Shown: positions 51,172 through 61,744 of the stretch, piece after piece
Layout of the letters: the number at the start of each line of letters is the position of its first letter
How positions within the stretch are numbered: the stretch's first letter is position 1
Source: Novosphingobium sp.
GTDB taxonomy: Bacteria > Pseudomonadota > Alphaproteobacteria > Sphingomonadales > Sphingomonadaceae
Direction of reading: 5' to 3'
Assembly: GCA_016719755.1 (NCBI GenBank)
Contig: JADJYM010000015.1
Span: 434,001 to 498,000, forward strand
DNA length: 64,000 nt
Program-made: the position numbers and the translations under genes
The notes under the pieces: generated by a model
Told to the model about the DNA's origin: nothing
Databases searched by the model: none
Seen by the model: the letters and a program-made list of their open reading frames with translations, nothing else

Positions 51172-52323
51172 CTATAGCGCGATCAGCATGGCGGCGGCCT
51201 GCGCGGCGATGCCTTCGCCGCGTCCGGTGGCGCCCAGCCGCTCGGTAGTGGTCGCCTTGACGCTGACGGCCTCAAGCGGGACCGCCATGATCTGGGCCAG
51301 CCGCTGGCGCATCGCGGCGCGGTGCGGGCCGATCTTCGGCGCCTCGCAAACGATGGTCACGTCGACATTGCCAATGCCGTAGCCCGCCTCGCGCGCGAGC
51401 TGGACCGCGTGGACCAGGAACCGGTCGGACGAGGCACCTTTCCAGCGGGGATCGCTCGGCGGGAAATGGCTGCCGATGTCTCCCGCGCCGATCGCGCCAA
51501 GGATCGCGTCGACCAGCGCATGGATCGCCACATCGGCGTCGGAATGGCCGGCCAGCCCCCGGTCGTGCTCGATCTTCACGCCGCACAGCCACAGTTCCTC
51601 GCCAGCGGCAAGGCGGTGAACGTCATAGCCGGTGCCGATCCGGACGGGCAGGGCGGCAGCGGCGAAATCATGCGCGAAGGTCAGCTTGTGCAAGGCTTCG
51701 TCTCCTTCGACCAGGGCAATGGTCAGCCCCGCGGCGCGCGCCACCTGGGCGTCGTCCCCGGCGCTGGCCGCGCCGCTCCAGGCGCGGTGCGCGGCGAGGA
51801 TATCGGCATAGCGGAACGCCTGCGGGGTCTGCACCCGCCGCAGATCCTCGCGCCGGGCCGGTTCGCCCATCAGGGCGCCGTCCGCGCGGGTCAGGCTGTC
51901 GACCACCGGCAGCACCGGAATCGCCCCGGGCTGGCTGTCCAGCGCGGCGACCAGCCGGTCGATCACCGCGCGCGGCAGCACCGGGCGGGCGGCGTCATGG
52001 ATCAGCACCAGCCGGGGGGCATCGCCTTCAAGCGCCTCCAGCGCGGCCAGCACCGAGAGCTGGCGCGTCGCCCCGCCGGTGACGAGCCGGACGCCCTCGA
52101 TCCCGGCCAGGGCCGCACGCGCGATCTCCTGCGCGCCTTCCGGAATGGCGACGATGATCGGCGACACTCCGGCCGCGGCCATTGCCTCCACCGAATGGCG
52201 CACCACCGGCTTGCCCCGCCAGACCGCGAACTGCTTGGGCAGCGGCTGGCCCGCGCGCAGCCCCGCTCCGGCGGCGACGACCACGGCGGCGGTGCCGGGG
52301 GGCAGGGGGGTGGGCGCTTCCAT
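51172..52323 (-). CDS. ispDF: Bifunctional IspD/IspF (MEP pathway)
   Basis: A fusion of 2-C-methylerythritol-4-phosphate cytidylyltransferase and 2,4-cyclodiphosphate synthase, steps 3 and 5 of isoprenoid synthesis, 383 residues. IspD occupies 1 to about 225 (VVVAAGAGLRAGQPLPKQF, LIHDAARPVL, RVQTPQAFRY). IspF occupies the rest (RIGTGYDVHRL, GHSDADVAIHALVDA and the DIGSHFPPSD segment). The fusion is usual in alphaproteobacteria. It is divergent from dusB; the long upstream open frame is ignored. Confidence 0.95.
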   Translation of the reverse strand: MEAPTPLPPGTAAVVVAAGAGLRAGQPLPKQFAVWRGKPVVRHSVEAMAAAGVSPIIVAIPEGAQEIARAALAGIEGVRLVTGGATRQLSVLAALEALEGDAPRLVLIHDAARPVLPRAVIDRLVAALDSQPGAIPVLPVVDSLTRADGALMGEPARREDLRRVQTPQAFRYADILAAHRAWSGAASAGDDAQVARAAGLTIALVEGDEALHKLTFAHDFAAAALPVRIGTGYDVHRLAAGEELWLCGVKIEHDRGLAGHSDADVAIHALVDAILGAIGAGDIGSHFPPSDPRWKGASSDRFLVHAVQLAREAGYGIGNVDVTIVCEAPKIGPHRAAMRQRLAQIMAVPLEAVSVKATTTERLGATGRGEGIAAQAAAMLIAL

Positions 52324-52400
52324 AGTGGCCTCGCGCCTTACCACTTGAGTCGGGCCAGGCAATTCCCTATGTGCTGCACAAATTTTAGGCACATAAATCC

Positions 52401-53417
52401 ATGAACCCGCTTCCTCCTCCGCCCCGGATCGATCCCATCCAGGTTGGTCCGGTGCAGATCGACTGCCCCGTGATCCTTGCGCCAATGACCGGCGTGACCG
52501 ACCTGCCGTTCCGCCGCATCGTCCGGCGCTTCGGCTCGGGCCTCAACGTCACCGAGATGATCGCCAGCCCGGCCGCGATCCGCGAGACGCGCCAGTCGGT
52601 GCAGAAAGCGGCGTGGGACCCGATCGAGGAGCCGGTTTCGATGCAGCTGGTTGGCTGCGATCCGGTGCAGATGGCCGAGGCGGCGAAGCTGTCCGAGGAT
52701 CGCGGCGCGGCGATCATCGATATCAACATGGGCTGCCCGGTGCGCAAGATCGTCAACGGCGATGCGGGATCCGCGCTGATGCGCGACCTGCCGCTTGCCA
52801 CCCGGCTGATCGAAGCGACGGTCAGGGCGGTCAAGGTGCCGGTCACCGTCAAGATGCGGATGGGCTGGTGCCATGACAGCCTCAACGCCCCCGAACTCGC
52901 GCGGATTGCCGAGGATCTGGGCGCGAAGATGGTGACGGTTCATGGCCGCACCCGCAACCAGCTCTACAAGGGCAGTGCCGACTGGAGCTTCGTGCGCAAG
53001 GTCAAGGACGCGGTTTCGATTCCCGTGATCGTCAACGGCGACATCTGCTCGATCGAGGACAGTGCGCAGGCGCTGGAACAGTCGGGCGCGGACGGGCTGA
53101 TGATCGGGCGCGGGGCCTATGGCCGGCCGTGGCTGCTGGCGCAGGTGATGCACTGGCTGCGCACCGGCGAGCAGCTTGCGGATCCCACGCTGGACCAGCA
53201 GCTTGAGCTGATCCTAGAACACTACCAGTGGATGCTGGACCTCTATGGCCGCGAAACCGGCGTGCGCATGGCCCGCAAGCACCTGGGCTGGTACACGCGC
53301 GGCCTGCACGGATCGGCGAACTTCCGCAACATGGTCAACTTCGTCGACGATGCGGACGAGGTGATGCGCCGTCTGTCCGAATTCTACGCCCCGTTCCTCC
53401 AGCGCCAGGCGGCCTGA
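52401..53417 (+). CDS. dusB: tRNA-dihydrouridine synthase
   Basis: An FMN-dependent reductase of uridines in tRNA, 338 residues. The N-terminal barrel begins [14 protein letters not shown]. The catalytic Cys is in [10 protein letters not shown], and the phosphate-binding end reads IVNGDICS...[16 protein letters not shown]. The gene precedes ntrB, the ancestral dusB (nifR3)-ntrBC order of alphaproteobacteria. Its stop shares a base with the ntrB ATG. Confidence 0.95.
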   Translation: MNPLPPPPRIDPIQVGPVQIDCPVILAPMTGVTDLPFRRIVRRFGSGLNVTEMIASPAAIRETRQSVQKAAWDPIEEPVSMQLVGCDPVQMAEAAKLSEDRGAAIIDINMGCPVRKIVNGDAGSALMRDLPLATRLIEATVRAVKVPVTVKMRMGWCHDSLNAPELARIAEDLGAKMVTVHGRTRNQLYKGSADWSFVRKVKDAVSIPVIVNGDICSIEDSAQALEQSGADGLMIGRGAYGRPWLLAQVMHWLRTGEQLADPTLDQQLELILEHYQWMLDLYGRETGVRMARKHLGWYTRGLHGSANFRNMVNFVDDADEVMRRLSEFYAPFLQRQAA

Positions 53418-54498
53418 TGAGCGAGGCCCAGCGCCAGCTGGCCAGCCTGCCGCACGCGGTGCTGCTGCTGGCTCCGGGCCAGCGGCTGGCGGCGGCCAAT
53501 CCCGCCGCCGAGCAGTTCCTGGGGCAGAGCTTTCGCCGCCTCGCCGACCGTGAGCTGGGCACCCTGCTGCGCTTTTCCGAAGAACGGCTCGCTCTGCGTC
53601 TCAGCGAAACAGACGCTCATGTCTCCGCCCGGGCCACCGGGGTGACGGTGCTGGGCCAGCGCGAACGGGTCGTCGATGTCACGGTCGCGCCGGTGATCGA
53701 CCGGCCCGGCTGGCAGGTGCTCACCATCCATGACAGCGGCGGCGCCGAAGCGGCGGGAGGCGATCCCGCCGGCGGCGAGGATACCGTGCTGCGCGCGCCC
53801 GAAGTGCTGGCCCACGAAATCAAGAACCCGCTGGCGGGCATTCGCGGCGCCGCCCAGTTGCTGGGGCGCAAGCTGGAAGGCGGGGATCTGGCGCTGACCA
53901 CCCTGATCGCCGACGAGGTTGACCGCATTGCCAAGCTGATTGACCAGATGCAGACGCTGTCGCGCCGTACCCCGCAGGAACTGGCGCCGTGCAACCTGCA
54001 CGAAGCGGTGCGCCGGGCCCGCGCGGTGATCGAGGCGGGCGGCAAGGCGCCGCCGATAATCGAGGAGTTCGATCCCTCGCTGCCGCCGGTCATGGGCAAT
54101 GCCGGGGCGCTGGTGCAGGTGCTGATCAATCTCATCGCCAATGCCGCCGATGCCTCTGCCGGGGTGGCCAAGCCCCGGATCGTCGTGCGCACCCGCTTCG
54201 CCAGCGGGCTTCAGCTGCATCGCGGCGCAGACGGCACGCCGGTGCGCCTGCCGATTGAACTGAGGGTCAGCGACAATGGCCCGGGGATCGATCCGGCGAT
54301 GCGCGATCACGTGTTCGAACCCTTTGTTACCACCAAGAAAAGCGGGCAGGGCCTTGGCCTTGCCCTGGTGCGACGGCTGGTGCGCGACATGAACGGGCGG
54401 ATCGGCCACGACCGTGACGAGGCGGGTGGCTGGACCCATTTCCGCCTGCACCTGCCGCTTGCGGATGAGCGGCGCAAGAACCTGCGCGAGGATCGGAC

Positions 54499-54502
<4 letters not shown>
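53417..54502 (+). CDS. ntrB: Nitrogen regulation sensor kinase NtrB
   Basis: A soluble sensor kinase that phosphorylates NtrC under nitrogen limitation, under PII control. 361 residues: a PAS domain (about 8-110), the H-box VLAHEIKNPLAGIRGAAQLL with the phospho-His, N-box INLIANAADA, G1 DNGPGID and G2 GQGLGLAL. It is coupled to dusB (TGATG) and overlaps ntrC (ATGA). Confidence 0.94.
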
Positions 54503-55908
<1,406 letters not shown>

Positions 55909-56004
55909 ATTGGTTGCCCTTCGCCCGCTCTGACGAAACGGAGGCGATGCGGCAGCTGATATTCTGTTCGTTTCCGCGACCCGCCAAAAATCCTTGCAAC
56001 CCTG

Positions 56005-56018
56005 CAACAGTGGTGTTG
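56005..56018. promoter_or_regulatory. Dyad CAACA-N4-TGTTG before ntrY
   Basis: A perfect 5+5 inverted repeat, 14 bases before the ntrY ATG, in a stretch with further GCAAC copies (55996-56000 and 56026-56030). It may be an operator for a regulator of the ntrYX genes; a related palindrome precedes hfq. Confidence 0.3.
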
Positions 56019-56031
56019 TAACTGCGCAACG

Positions 56032-58248
56032 ATGGATGCTGGACGCAAGAGAGGCTGGCCACAATGGTGGCGACGCGTACAGCTCGCCGCGCGCCGCGCC
56101 AATTTCTTCGCGATCATGGAGATAGGCTCGGTCGTAAGCTTCCTGCTGATGACCCTGATCACCTGGTATGCGGTGACGGCGCAATCGCAGCGCGGGCAGT
56201 TGCTCCCCACCGACCTTACCGCGACCCTGCTGGTCGGCACCCTGGTTCCGGCCATGGCGATCCTGGTGCTGCTGGGGCGGCGCCTGGCCTTGCAGCGGGC
56301 TGCGGAGCACGCGGGCGGGGGCGGGCAGCTGCACGTCCGCCTGGTGTTCTTCTTTTCGCTGATTTCCGCGATTCCCACGCTGCTGGTGGTGATCTTCGCC
56401 TCGTGGCTGTTCCAGTACGGCGTGGAGTTCTGGTTTTCCGATTCCTCGCGCGGGCTGCTGGAAAACTCCAACAAGCTGGCGCGCGGTTATTACGAGCAGA
56501 CCCAGCGCGACATGGAGTACGAATCGCTGGCGATGGCGGGCGACCTGCGCGAAGTGCTGGGGCAGGTCCCGATCAACGATCCCCAGTTCAAGGAATTCTA
56601 CGCCTACCAGATCCTGCACCGCAAACTGAACGATTCCGCGATTCTCCAGCGCGGCACCAACGGCTCGCTGTCCACCGCCGTGCTGTCCGATCCGGACAAG
56701 GGGGAGGTGACCGACCGGATCACCCCGCAGGACATGCGCCGGCTCGACAGCGGCGAACAGATGGTGGTGCGGGCCAGCGCCGACCGGATCGAGGCGATCA
56801 CCCCGATCGACCGGCGCGCGGGCATCTACCTGTTCACCACCCGCCGATCGGACCTGCTGGCCTTCAGCATGGGCCAGCGCGCGGAAAACATCGTCCGCGC
56901 CTACGACGTCCTGACCAAGCGCGCGCGAAGTCTGCAATTGCAGATCAACGTCGCGCTGTTTGCCGCCAGCCTTGCGTTGGTGGGTCTATCGATCTGGTTC
57001 GCGCTGCGCTTTGCCGACCGGCAGGTGAAACCGCTCTACGATCTGGTCGACGCGGCGCGGCAGGTCGGATCGGGCAATTTCTCGATGCGGGTCGAGGGGC
57101 GCACCGGGGCGGACGAGATCGGGCTGCTCAACCGCGCGTTCAACCGCATGACCCAGCAGCTGGAAAAACAGACCCAGGCGCTGGTCGGCGCCAACCAGCA
57201 GCTGGGCGAACGCCGCGCCTTTATCGAGGCGGTGCTCGAATCGGTTACCGCCGGGATCGTTTCAACCAATCCGGCGGGCGAGGTGCTGCTGATGAACAGC
57301 TCGGCGCACAAGCTGCTGCTGGATAGCGGGGCAGAGCCGCCGATCGGCGTGCGCCTGGCGGAGATCGCGCCGCAGATCGCCGCGCTGGTCGAAACCGGCC
57401 AGCACGGCGGGATCGTCCAGTACGGCAAGGGCAACGAATTGCTGACCCTTGCGGTCAAGGCCACGCGCGGCCAGGCGGGCGACGTCATCACCTTCGAGGA
57501 TATCACCCGCCAGCTGGTCGATCAGCGGCAGGCTGCCTGGTCGGACGTCGCGCGGCGCATCGCGCATGAAATCAAGAACCCGCTGACCCCGATCCAGCTT
57601 GCCACCGAACGGCTCAAGCGGCGCTATACCAAGCAGATCACCGCCGACACCGAACTGTTCGAGGAACTGACCGGCACGATCATCCGCCAGGTCGGCGATT
57701 TGCGCCGCATGGTGGACGAGTTCTCTTCTTTCGCCCGCCTGCCCAAGCCGGTGTTCCGGCGCGAGGACCCGGTCGACCTCGCGCGGCAGGCGCTGTTCCT
57801 CCAGGAAGTGGCGCGCCCGGACATCAATTTCGCCTTCGATGCGGCGGTGGACGTCGGCCAGATTGCCTGCGACCGCCATCAGTTCGGCCAGGCCATGACC
57901 AACGTGCTGAAGAACGCGGTCGAAGCGATCGAGGCGCGGCAGAAGCAGGCCGGGGCCGACTATCGCGGCAAGATCGCCGTCGCTCTGCGGATGCAGGGCG
58001 AGGCGCTTGAGGTCCGGGTGTCCGATAATGGGGTCGGTCTGCCGCAAGACCGTGAGCGGATTGTGGAGCCCTATGTCACGACCCGCGAGAAGGGTACCGG
58101 GCTGGGCCTCGCGATCGTCAACAAGATCGTCGAGGAACACGGGGGCGAAATGACCTTCGCGCCCGGCGATCCCGAGGGAACCGTCGTAACCATGCGCTTT
58201 GCACGCGATCCGCTGGCCAGCCAGCGGACCGGTGAAACAGCACAGTGA
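56032..58248 (+). CDS. ntrY: NtrY-type transmembrane sensor kinase
   Basis: 738 residues. Several N-terminal membrane helices (about 27-50, 60-85, 103-130) surround a periplasmic sensor region, followed by another helix near 305-325, a HAMP domain (RQVKPLYDLVDAARQVGSG), a PAS domain, the H-box RIAHEIKNPLTPIQLATERL with its His, and an HATPase domain (DNGVGLPQD, GTGLGLAIV). Partner of NtrX; the pair is associated with nitrogen, redox and envelope control in alphaproteobacteria. 123 bases separate it from ntrC. Confidence 0.94.
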   Translation: MDAGRKRGWPQWWRRVQLAARRANFFAIMEIGSVVSFLLMTLITWYAVTAQSQRGQLLPTDLTATLLVGTLVPAMAILVLLGRRLALQRAAEHAGGGGQLHVRLVFFFSLISAIPTLLVVIFASWLFQYGVEFWFSDSSRGLLENSNKLARGYYEQTQRDMEYESLAMAGDLREVLGQVPINDPQFKEFYAYQILHRKLNDSAILQRGTNGSLSTAVLSDPDKGEVTDRITPQDMRRLDSGEQMVVRASADRIEAITPIDRRAGIYLFTTRRSDLLAFSMGQRAENIVRAYDVLTKRARSLQLQINVALFAASLALVGLSIWFALRFADRQVKPLYDLVDAARQVGSGNFSMRVEGRTGADEIGLLNRAFNRMTQQLEKQTQALVGANQQLGERRAFIEAVLESVTAGIVSTNPAGEVLLMNSSAHKLLLDSGAEPPIGVRLAEIAPQIAALVETGQHGGIVQYGKGNELLTLAVKATRGQAGDVITFEDITRQLVDQRQAAWSDVARRIAHEIKNPLTPIQLATERLKRRYTKQITADTELFEELTGTIIRQVGDLRRMVDEFSSFARLPKPVFRREDPVDLARQALFLQEVARPDINFAFDAAVDVGQIACDRHQFGQAMTNVLKNAVEAIEARQKQAGADYRGKIAVALRMQGEALEVRVSDNGVGLPQDRERIVEPYVTTREKGTGLGLAIVNKIVEEHGGEMTFAPGDPEGTVVTMRFARDPLASQRTGETAQ

Positions 58249-58267
58249 AGCAGTGAAGGTGGATTGA

Positions 58268-59665
58268 ATGGCGCTCGATATCCTGATCGTCGATGACGAA
58301 CGCGACATCCGCGAACTGGTGGCCGGCGTGCTGAGCGACGAAGGCTACGAATGCCGCACGGCAGGGGACAGCACTTCGGCGCTCGACATGATCGATCAGC
58401 GCCGCCCCAGCCTGGTCCTGCTCGACGTCTGGCTTCATGGCAGCCCGATGGACGGGCTCGAAGTGCTCGACGCGATCAAGAGTCGCGAGCCGGAACTGCC
58501 GGTGATCATCTTCTCCGGCCACGGCAATATCGATACCGCCGTTTCCGCGATCGGTCGCGGAGCGATGGATTTCATCGAAAAGCCGTTCGAGGCCGAGCGC
58601 CTGTTGCTGCTGGTCGCTCGCGCTACCGAAACGGAGCGGCTGCGGCGTGAGAACGCCCGGCTGCGCGAAGGCTTTGTCACCGCCGACGAATTCACCGGCA
58701 ATTCCAGCGCGATCAACCAGGTCCGCGCCACCCTCAAGCGTGTCTCCAACACCGGTAGCCGCCTGCTGATCAGCGGCCCGGCGGGCGCTGGCAAGGAAGT
58801 GGCCGCCCGCCTGCTCCACAGCTGGAGCCCGCGCGGTGGCCATGCCTTTGTCACGGTCAACTCCGCGCGGATCACTCCCGAACGGTTCGAACAGGAACTG
58901 TTCGGTGAGGAGGCGGGCGGCAAGCTGGTGCGGGCAGGGCTGCTGGAAATGGCCGATGGCGGCACGCTCTACCTCGACGAGGTGGCCGATATGCCGCTGT
59001 CCACCCAGGCGCGAATCCTGCGGGTGCTGACCGAACAGGCCTTTGTGCGCGTTGGCGGGCACCGCCAGATCCGCGTCGACGTGCGGGTGGTGTCTTCCAC
59101 CGCGCGCGACCTTGAGCGCGAGATTGCCGAGCGCCGCTTCCGCGAAGACCTGTTCTACAGGCTCAACGTGGTGCCGGTGGCGATCCCGTCACTGGCCGAA
59201 CGGCGCGAGGACATCCCCGCGCTGGTCGACCATTTCTTCGCCCGCTTCGCCGCCGACCAGGGCGTGGCGCCGCCCGAAGTTGCGATGGAGGCGATGGCTG
59301 CGCTGCAAAGCTACGAATGGCCCGGCAACGTGCGCCAGTTGCGCAACGTGGTGGAGCGCACGATCATCCTCACCCCGCGCGAGCGGCTGGGGCGGATCGA
59401 TGCCGATATGCTCCCGTCCGAAGTGCTCAGCGGGCGGATCAGCGGCGATGGTTCGCTGCCATCGCTGATGGGCGTGCCGCTGCGCGAGGCGCGCGAGAAT
59501 TTCGAGCGGGAGTATCTGCGGGTCCAGATCCGGCGTTTTTCCGGGAACATTTCCCGCACGGCGGCGTTCATCGGCATGGAACGCTCGGCGCTGCATCGCA
59601 AACTCAAGCTGCTGGGAATGGTCGGCGGGCGCGAGGACGAGGAGGGCGCAGAGGTCGCGGAATGA
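58268..59665 (+). CDS. ntrX: NtrX response regulator without a GAFTGA loop
   Basis: 465 residues. The receiver has phospho-Asp53 (VLLDVWLHGSPMDG) and the AAA+ domain has Walker A SGPAGAGKE (169-177). Where NtrC has GAFTGA between FG and GGTL, NtrX reads EEAGGKLVRAGLLEMAD and is about four residues shorter. The sigma-54 contact loop is thus missing. A Fis-type HTH ends the protein. It probably acts as a sigma-54-independent regulator, as described for some other alphaproteobacterial NtrX proteins. Confidence 0.93.
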   Translation: MALDILIVDDERDIRELVAGVLSDEGYECRTAGDSTSALDMIDQRRPSLVLLDVWLHGSPMDGLEVLDAIKSREPELPVIIFSGHGNIDTAVSAIGRGAMDFIEKPFEAERLLLLVARATETERLRRENARLREGFVTADEFTGNSSAINQVRATLKRVSNTGSRLLISGPAGAGKEVAARLLHSWSPRGGHAFVTVNSARITPERFEQELFGEEAGGKLVRAGLLEMADGGTLYLDEVADMPLSTQARILRVLTEQAFVRVGGHRQIRVDVRVVSSTARDLEREIAERRFREDLFYRLNVVPVAIPSLAERREDIPALVDHFFARFAADQGVAPPEVAMEAMAALQSYEWPGNVRQLRNVVERTIILTPRERLGRIDADMLPSEVLSGRISGDGSLPSLMGVPLREARENFEREYLRVQIRRFSGNISRTAAFIGMERSALHRKLKLLGMVGGREDEEGAEVAE

Positions 59666-59711
59666 CAATCTGACTGACAAGCCGGTTTACCTCATCCGGC
59701 GTTCAGGGTAA

Positions 59712-59726
59712 TGTTGCAAGGCAACA
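59712..59726. promoter_or_regulatory. Palindrome TGTTGC-N3-GCAACA upstream of hfq
   Basis: A perfect 6+6 inverted repeat 82 bases before the hfq start, in the ntrX/hfq gap. It may be an operator or a small RNA hairpin. The half-site TGTTG/CAACA also appears in the dyad before ntrY, in the opposite arrangement. Confidence 0.35.
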
Positions 59727-59807
59727 AGCGGACGGATTGCGGGCCTCACCCGCGTTCCGGCCAGAATGCGGTCCATCATGATGGCCGCCAACAAGAAGGA
59801 GAAGTCC

Positions 59808-60416
59808 ATGTCCTCACGCACGCTCACCGCGCGTCCCCGGCCGCCCAAGGCTGAACCTGAAGCCGATACCGCCGAAGCCGCGCCGGCTCCCGCCATCGCC
59901 GCCGCTGCTGCTGCCGGAACCTCGGCGCCCAAGGGGCAAAACCTTCAGGACCAGTTCCTCAACCTGCTGCGCAAGAACAAGATTCCGGTCACCATGTTCC
60001 TGGTGAAGGGCGTCAAGCTGCAGGGCATCGTGACCTGGTTCGACAATTTCTCGATCCTGCTGCGCCGTGATGGCCAGTCGCAGCTGGTCTACAAGCACGC
60101 CGTGTCCACCATCATGCCCAGCGTTCCGATTGACGCGCGCCAGTTCGGCAGCGCGGCCGAAGGCGGCAAGAAGGTGCGGCTGCTGCAGGATGTGTTCCTT
60201 TCCAGCGTGCGCAGCGCCGAAGTGCAGGTCACCATGTTCCTGGTCAACGGCGTGATGCTGCAAGGCCGGGTCGCGGCCTATGACCTGTTCTGCATGCTGC
60301 TTGAGCGTGAGGGCTATGTCCAGCTGGCCTACAAGCACGCCGTCTCGACCATCCAGCCCGTCACCCCGGTCGATCTGACCGGCGGCGAGTTCGACGACGA
60401 AGGCGACGACGCCTGA
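59808..60416 (+). CDS. hfq: Hfq with two tandem Sm-like domains
   Basis: An RNA chaperone for small RNA-mRNA pairing. ATG 59808 has AAGGAG six bases upstream and gives 202 residues, about twice the normal size; ATG 59766 is an alternative. After an Ala/Pro-rich tail come two Hfq domains, about 43-106 and 123-187, in exact 80-residue register (TMFLV at 62 and 142, YKHAVST at 95 and 175). Domain 1 keeps Gln47, Lys70, Phe81, Tyr95, Lys96 and His97 and basic rim residues R55, K56 and K58. Domain 2 keeps Gln127 and YKH but has Met150 for Lys31 of E. coli and a poor rim. An acidic tail ends the protein. It precedes hflX, the classic order. Confidence 0.93.
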   Translation: MSSRTLTARPRPPKAEPEADTAEAAPAPAIAAAAAAGTSAPKGQNLQDQFLNLLRKNKIPVTMFLVKGVKLQGIVTWFDNFSILLRRDGQSQLVYKHAVSTIMPSVPIDARQFGSAAEGGKKVRLLQDVFLSSVRSAEVQVTMFLVNGVMLQGRVAAYDLFCMLLEREGYVQLAYKHAVSTIQPVTPVDLTGGEFDDEGDDA

Positions 60417-60463
60417 GCTTTCTCGACGACAGCAGGGAAGACGTTGCCCGCGGCGCGCGGGCG

Positions 60464-61744
60464 GTGGTGGTCTACCCCGAATTCCGGGGCAGGGGCGCAC
60501 CGCAGCACGATAGCGCCGCGCGGATCGAAGAGGCCAAGGGCCTTGCGCTCGCAATCGGGCTGGTTGTGGTCGATGCCATGGCCATCCCGATCCGCGAGGC
60601 GCGGGCCGGGACCCTGTTCGGCGAAGGGCAGATCCAGAACATCGACATCGCTTGCAACCAGGGCGAGGCAGAGCTGGTGATCGTCGATGGCTCGCTCACC
60701 GCGATCCAGCAGCGCAACCTTGAAGACAAGCTGAAGCGCAAGGTGATCGACCGCACCGGTCTGATTCTCGAAATCTTCGGCGAGCGCGCGGCGACTGCCG
60801 AAGGGCGCTTGCAGGTGGAACTGGCCCACCTCGATTACCAGGCCGGACGGCTGGTGCGCAGCTGGACCCACCTTGAGCGCCAGCGCGGCGGCTTCGGCTT
60901 CCTTGGCGGTCCGGGCGAAACGCAGATCGAGGCGGATCGCCGGATGATCCGCGACCGCATGGGGCGCCTGCGCCGCGAGCTGGAACAGGTCCGCCGCACG
61001 CGCGGTCTGCACCGCAGCCGGCGGGAGAAGGCTCCCTGGCCGGTCATCGCGCTGGTCGGCTATACCAACGCGGGCAAGTCCACCCTGTTCAACCGCCTGA
61101 CCGGCGCGGAAGTGATGGCGGAAGACCTGCTGTTCGCCACGCTCGATCCGACCATGCGGCGGATTCGTCTGCCCGGCGTCGACAAGGCGATCCTGTCGGA
61201 CACGGTGGGCTTCATCTCCGATCTGCCGACGCAGCTTGTCGCCGCCTTCCGTGCCACGCTGGAGGAAGTGACCGCCGCCGACGTGATCGTCCATGTCCGC
61301 GACATCGCCAATCCCGATACCACGGCGCAGAAGCGCCAGGTGATGGAAGTGCTGGAGGAACTGGGCCTGATCGAGGAGGAGGGCGGCACTCCTTCCGTTC
61401 CGATGGTAGAGGCCTGGAACAAGTGGGATTTGCTGGACGCAGAACGCGCGGCTGACCTGCGCGAACAGCTTGCGTTACATCGAGAGGACGTGATCGTGCC
61501 GGTTTCGGCGCTGACCGGCGAAGGCTGCGAGGCATTGCTGGAAGCGGTCAGCAAGCTGCTGACGGCGGGGGCGAGGCTCCACAGCTTTGTCCTGCCGCAG
61601 GGCGATGGCCAGCGGATCGCCTGGCTTCATGCCCACGGCGAAGTTATCGGCGAGGAAGACGCGGGCGAGGACGAGCGCGGCCCGCTGCGCCGGATCGAGG
61701 TCCGGCTCGATCCGCGCGAATTAGGCCGCTTTACCCGCCTCTGA
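60464..61744 (+). CDS. hflX: GTPase HflX
   Basis: A ribosome-associated GTPase that splits stalled or heat-damaged ribosomes, about 426 residues. The N-terminal HflX domain includes TLFGEGQIQNI and the glycine-rich FLGGPGETQIEADRR; the G domain has G1 GYTNAGKST, G3 DTVGF and G4 NKWD. GTG 60464 is the first standard start, but family-like sequence (LDDSREDVARGARAVVV) continues upstream to the hfq stop without an ATG, so the true start may be a non-standard codon such as CTG 60413. The last 24 bases overlap convergent mazG. Confidence 0.9.
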   Translation: MVVYPEFRGRGAPQHDSAARIEEAKGLALAIGLVVVDAMAIPIREARAGTLFGEGQIQNIDIACNQGEAELVIVDGSLTAIQQRNLEDKLKRKVIDRTGLILEIFGERAATAEGRLQVELAHLDYQAGRLVRSWTHLERQRGGFGFLGGPGETQIEADRRMIRDRMGRLRRELEQVRRTRGLHRSRREKAPWPVIALVGYTNAGKSTLFNRLTGAEVMAEDLLFATLDPTMRRIRLPGVDKAILSDTVGFISDLPTQLVAAFRATLEEVTAADVIVHVRDIANPDTTAQKRQVMEVLEELGLIEEEGGTPSVPMVEAWNKWDLLDAERAADLREQLALHREDVIVPVSALTGEGCEALLEAVSKLLTAGARLHSFVLPQGDGQRIAWLHAHGEVIGEEDAGEDERGPLRRIEVRLDPRELGRFTRL

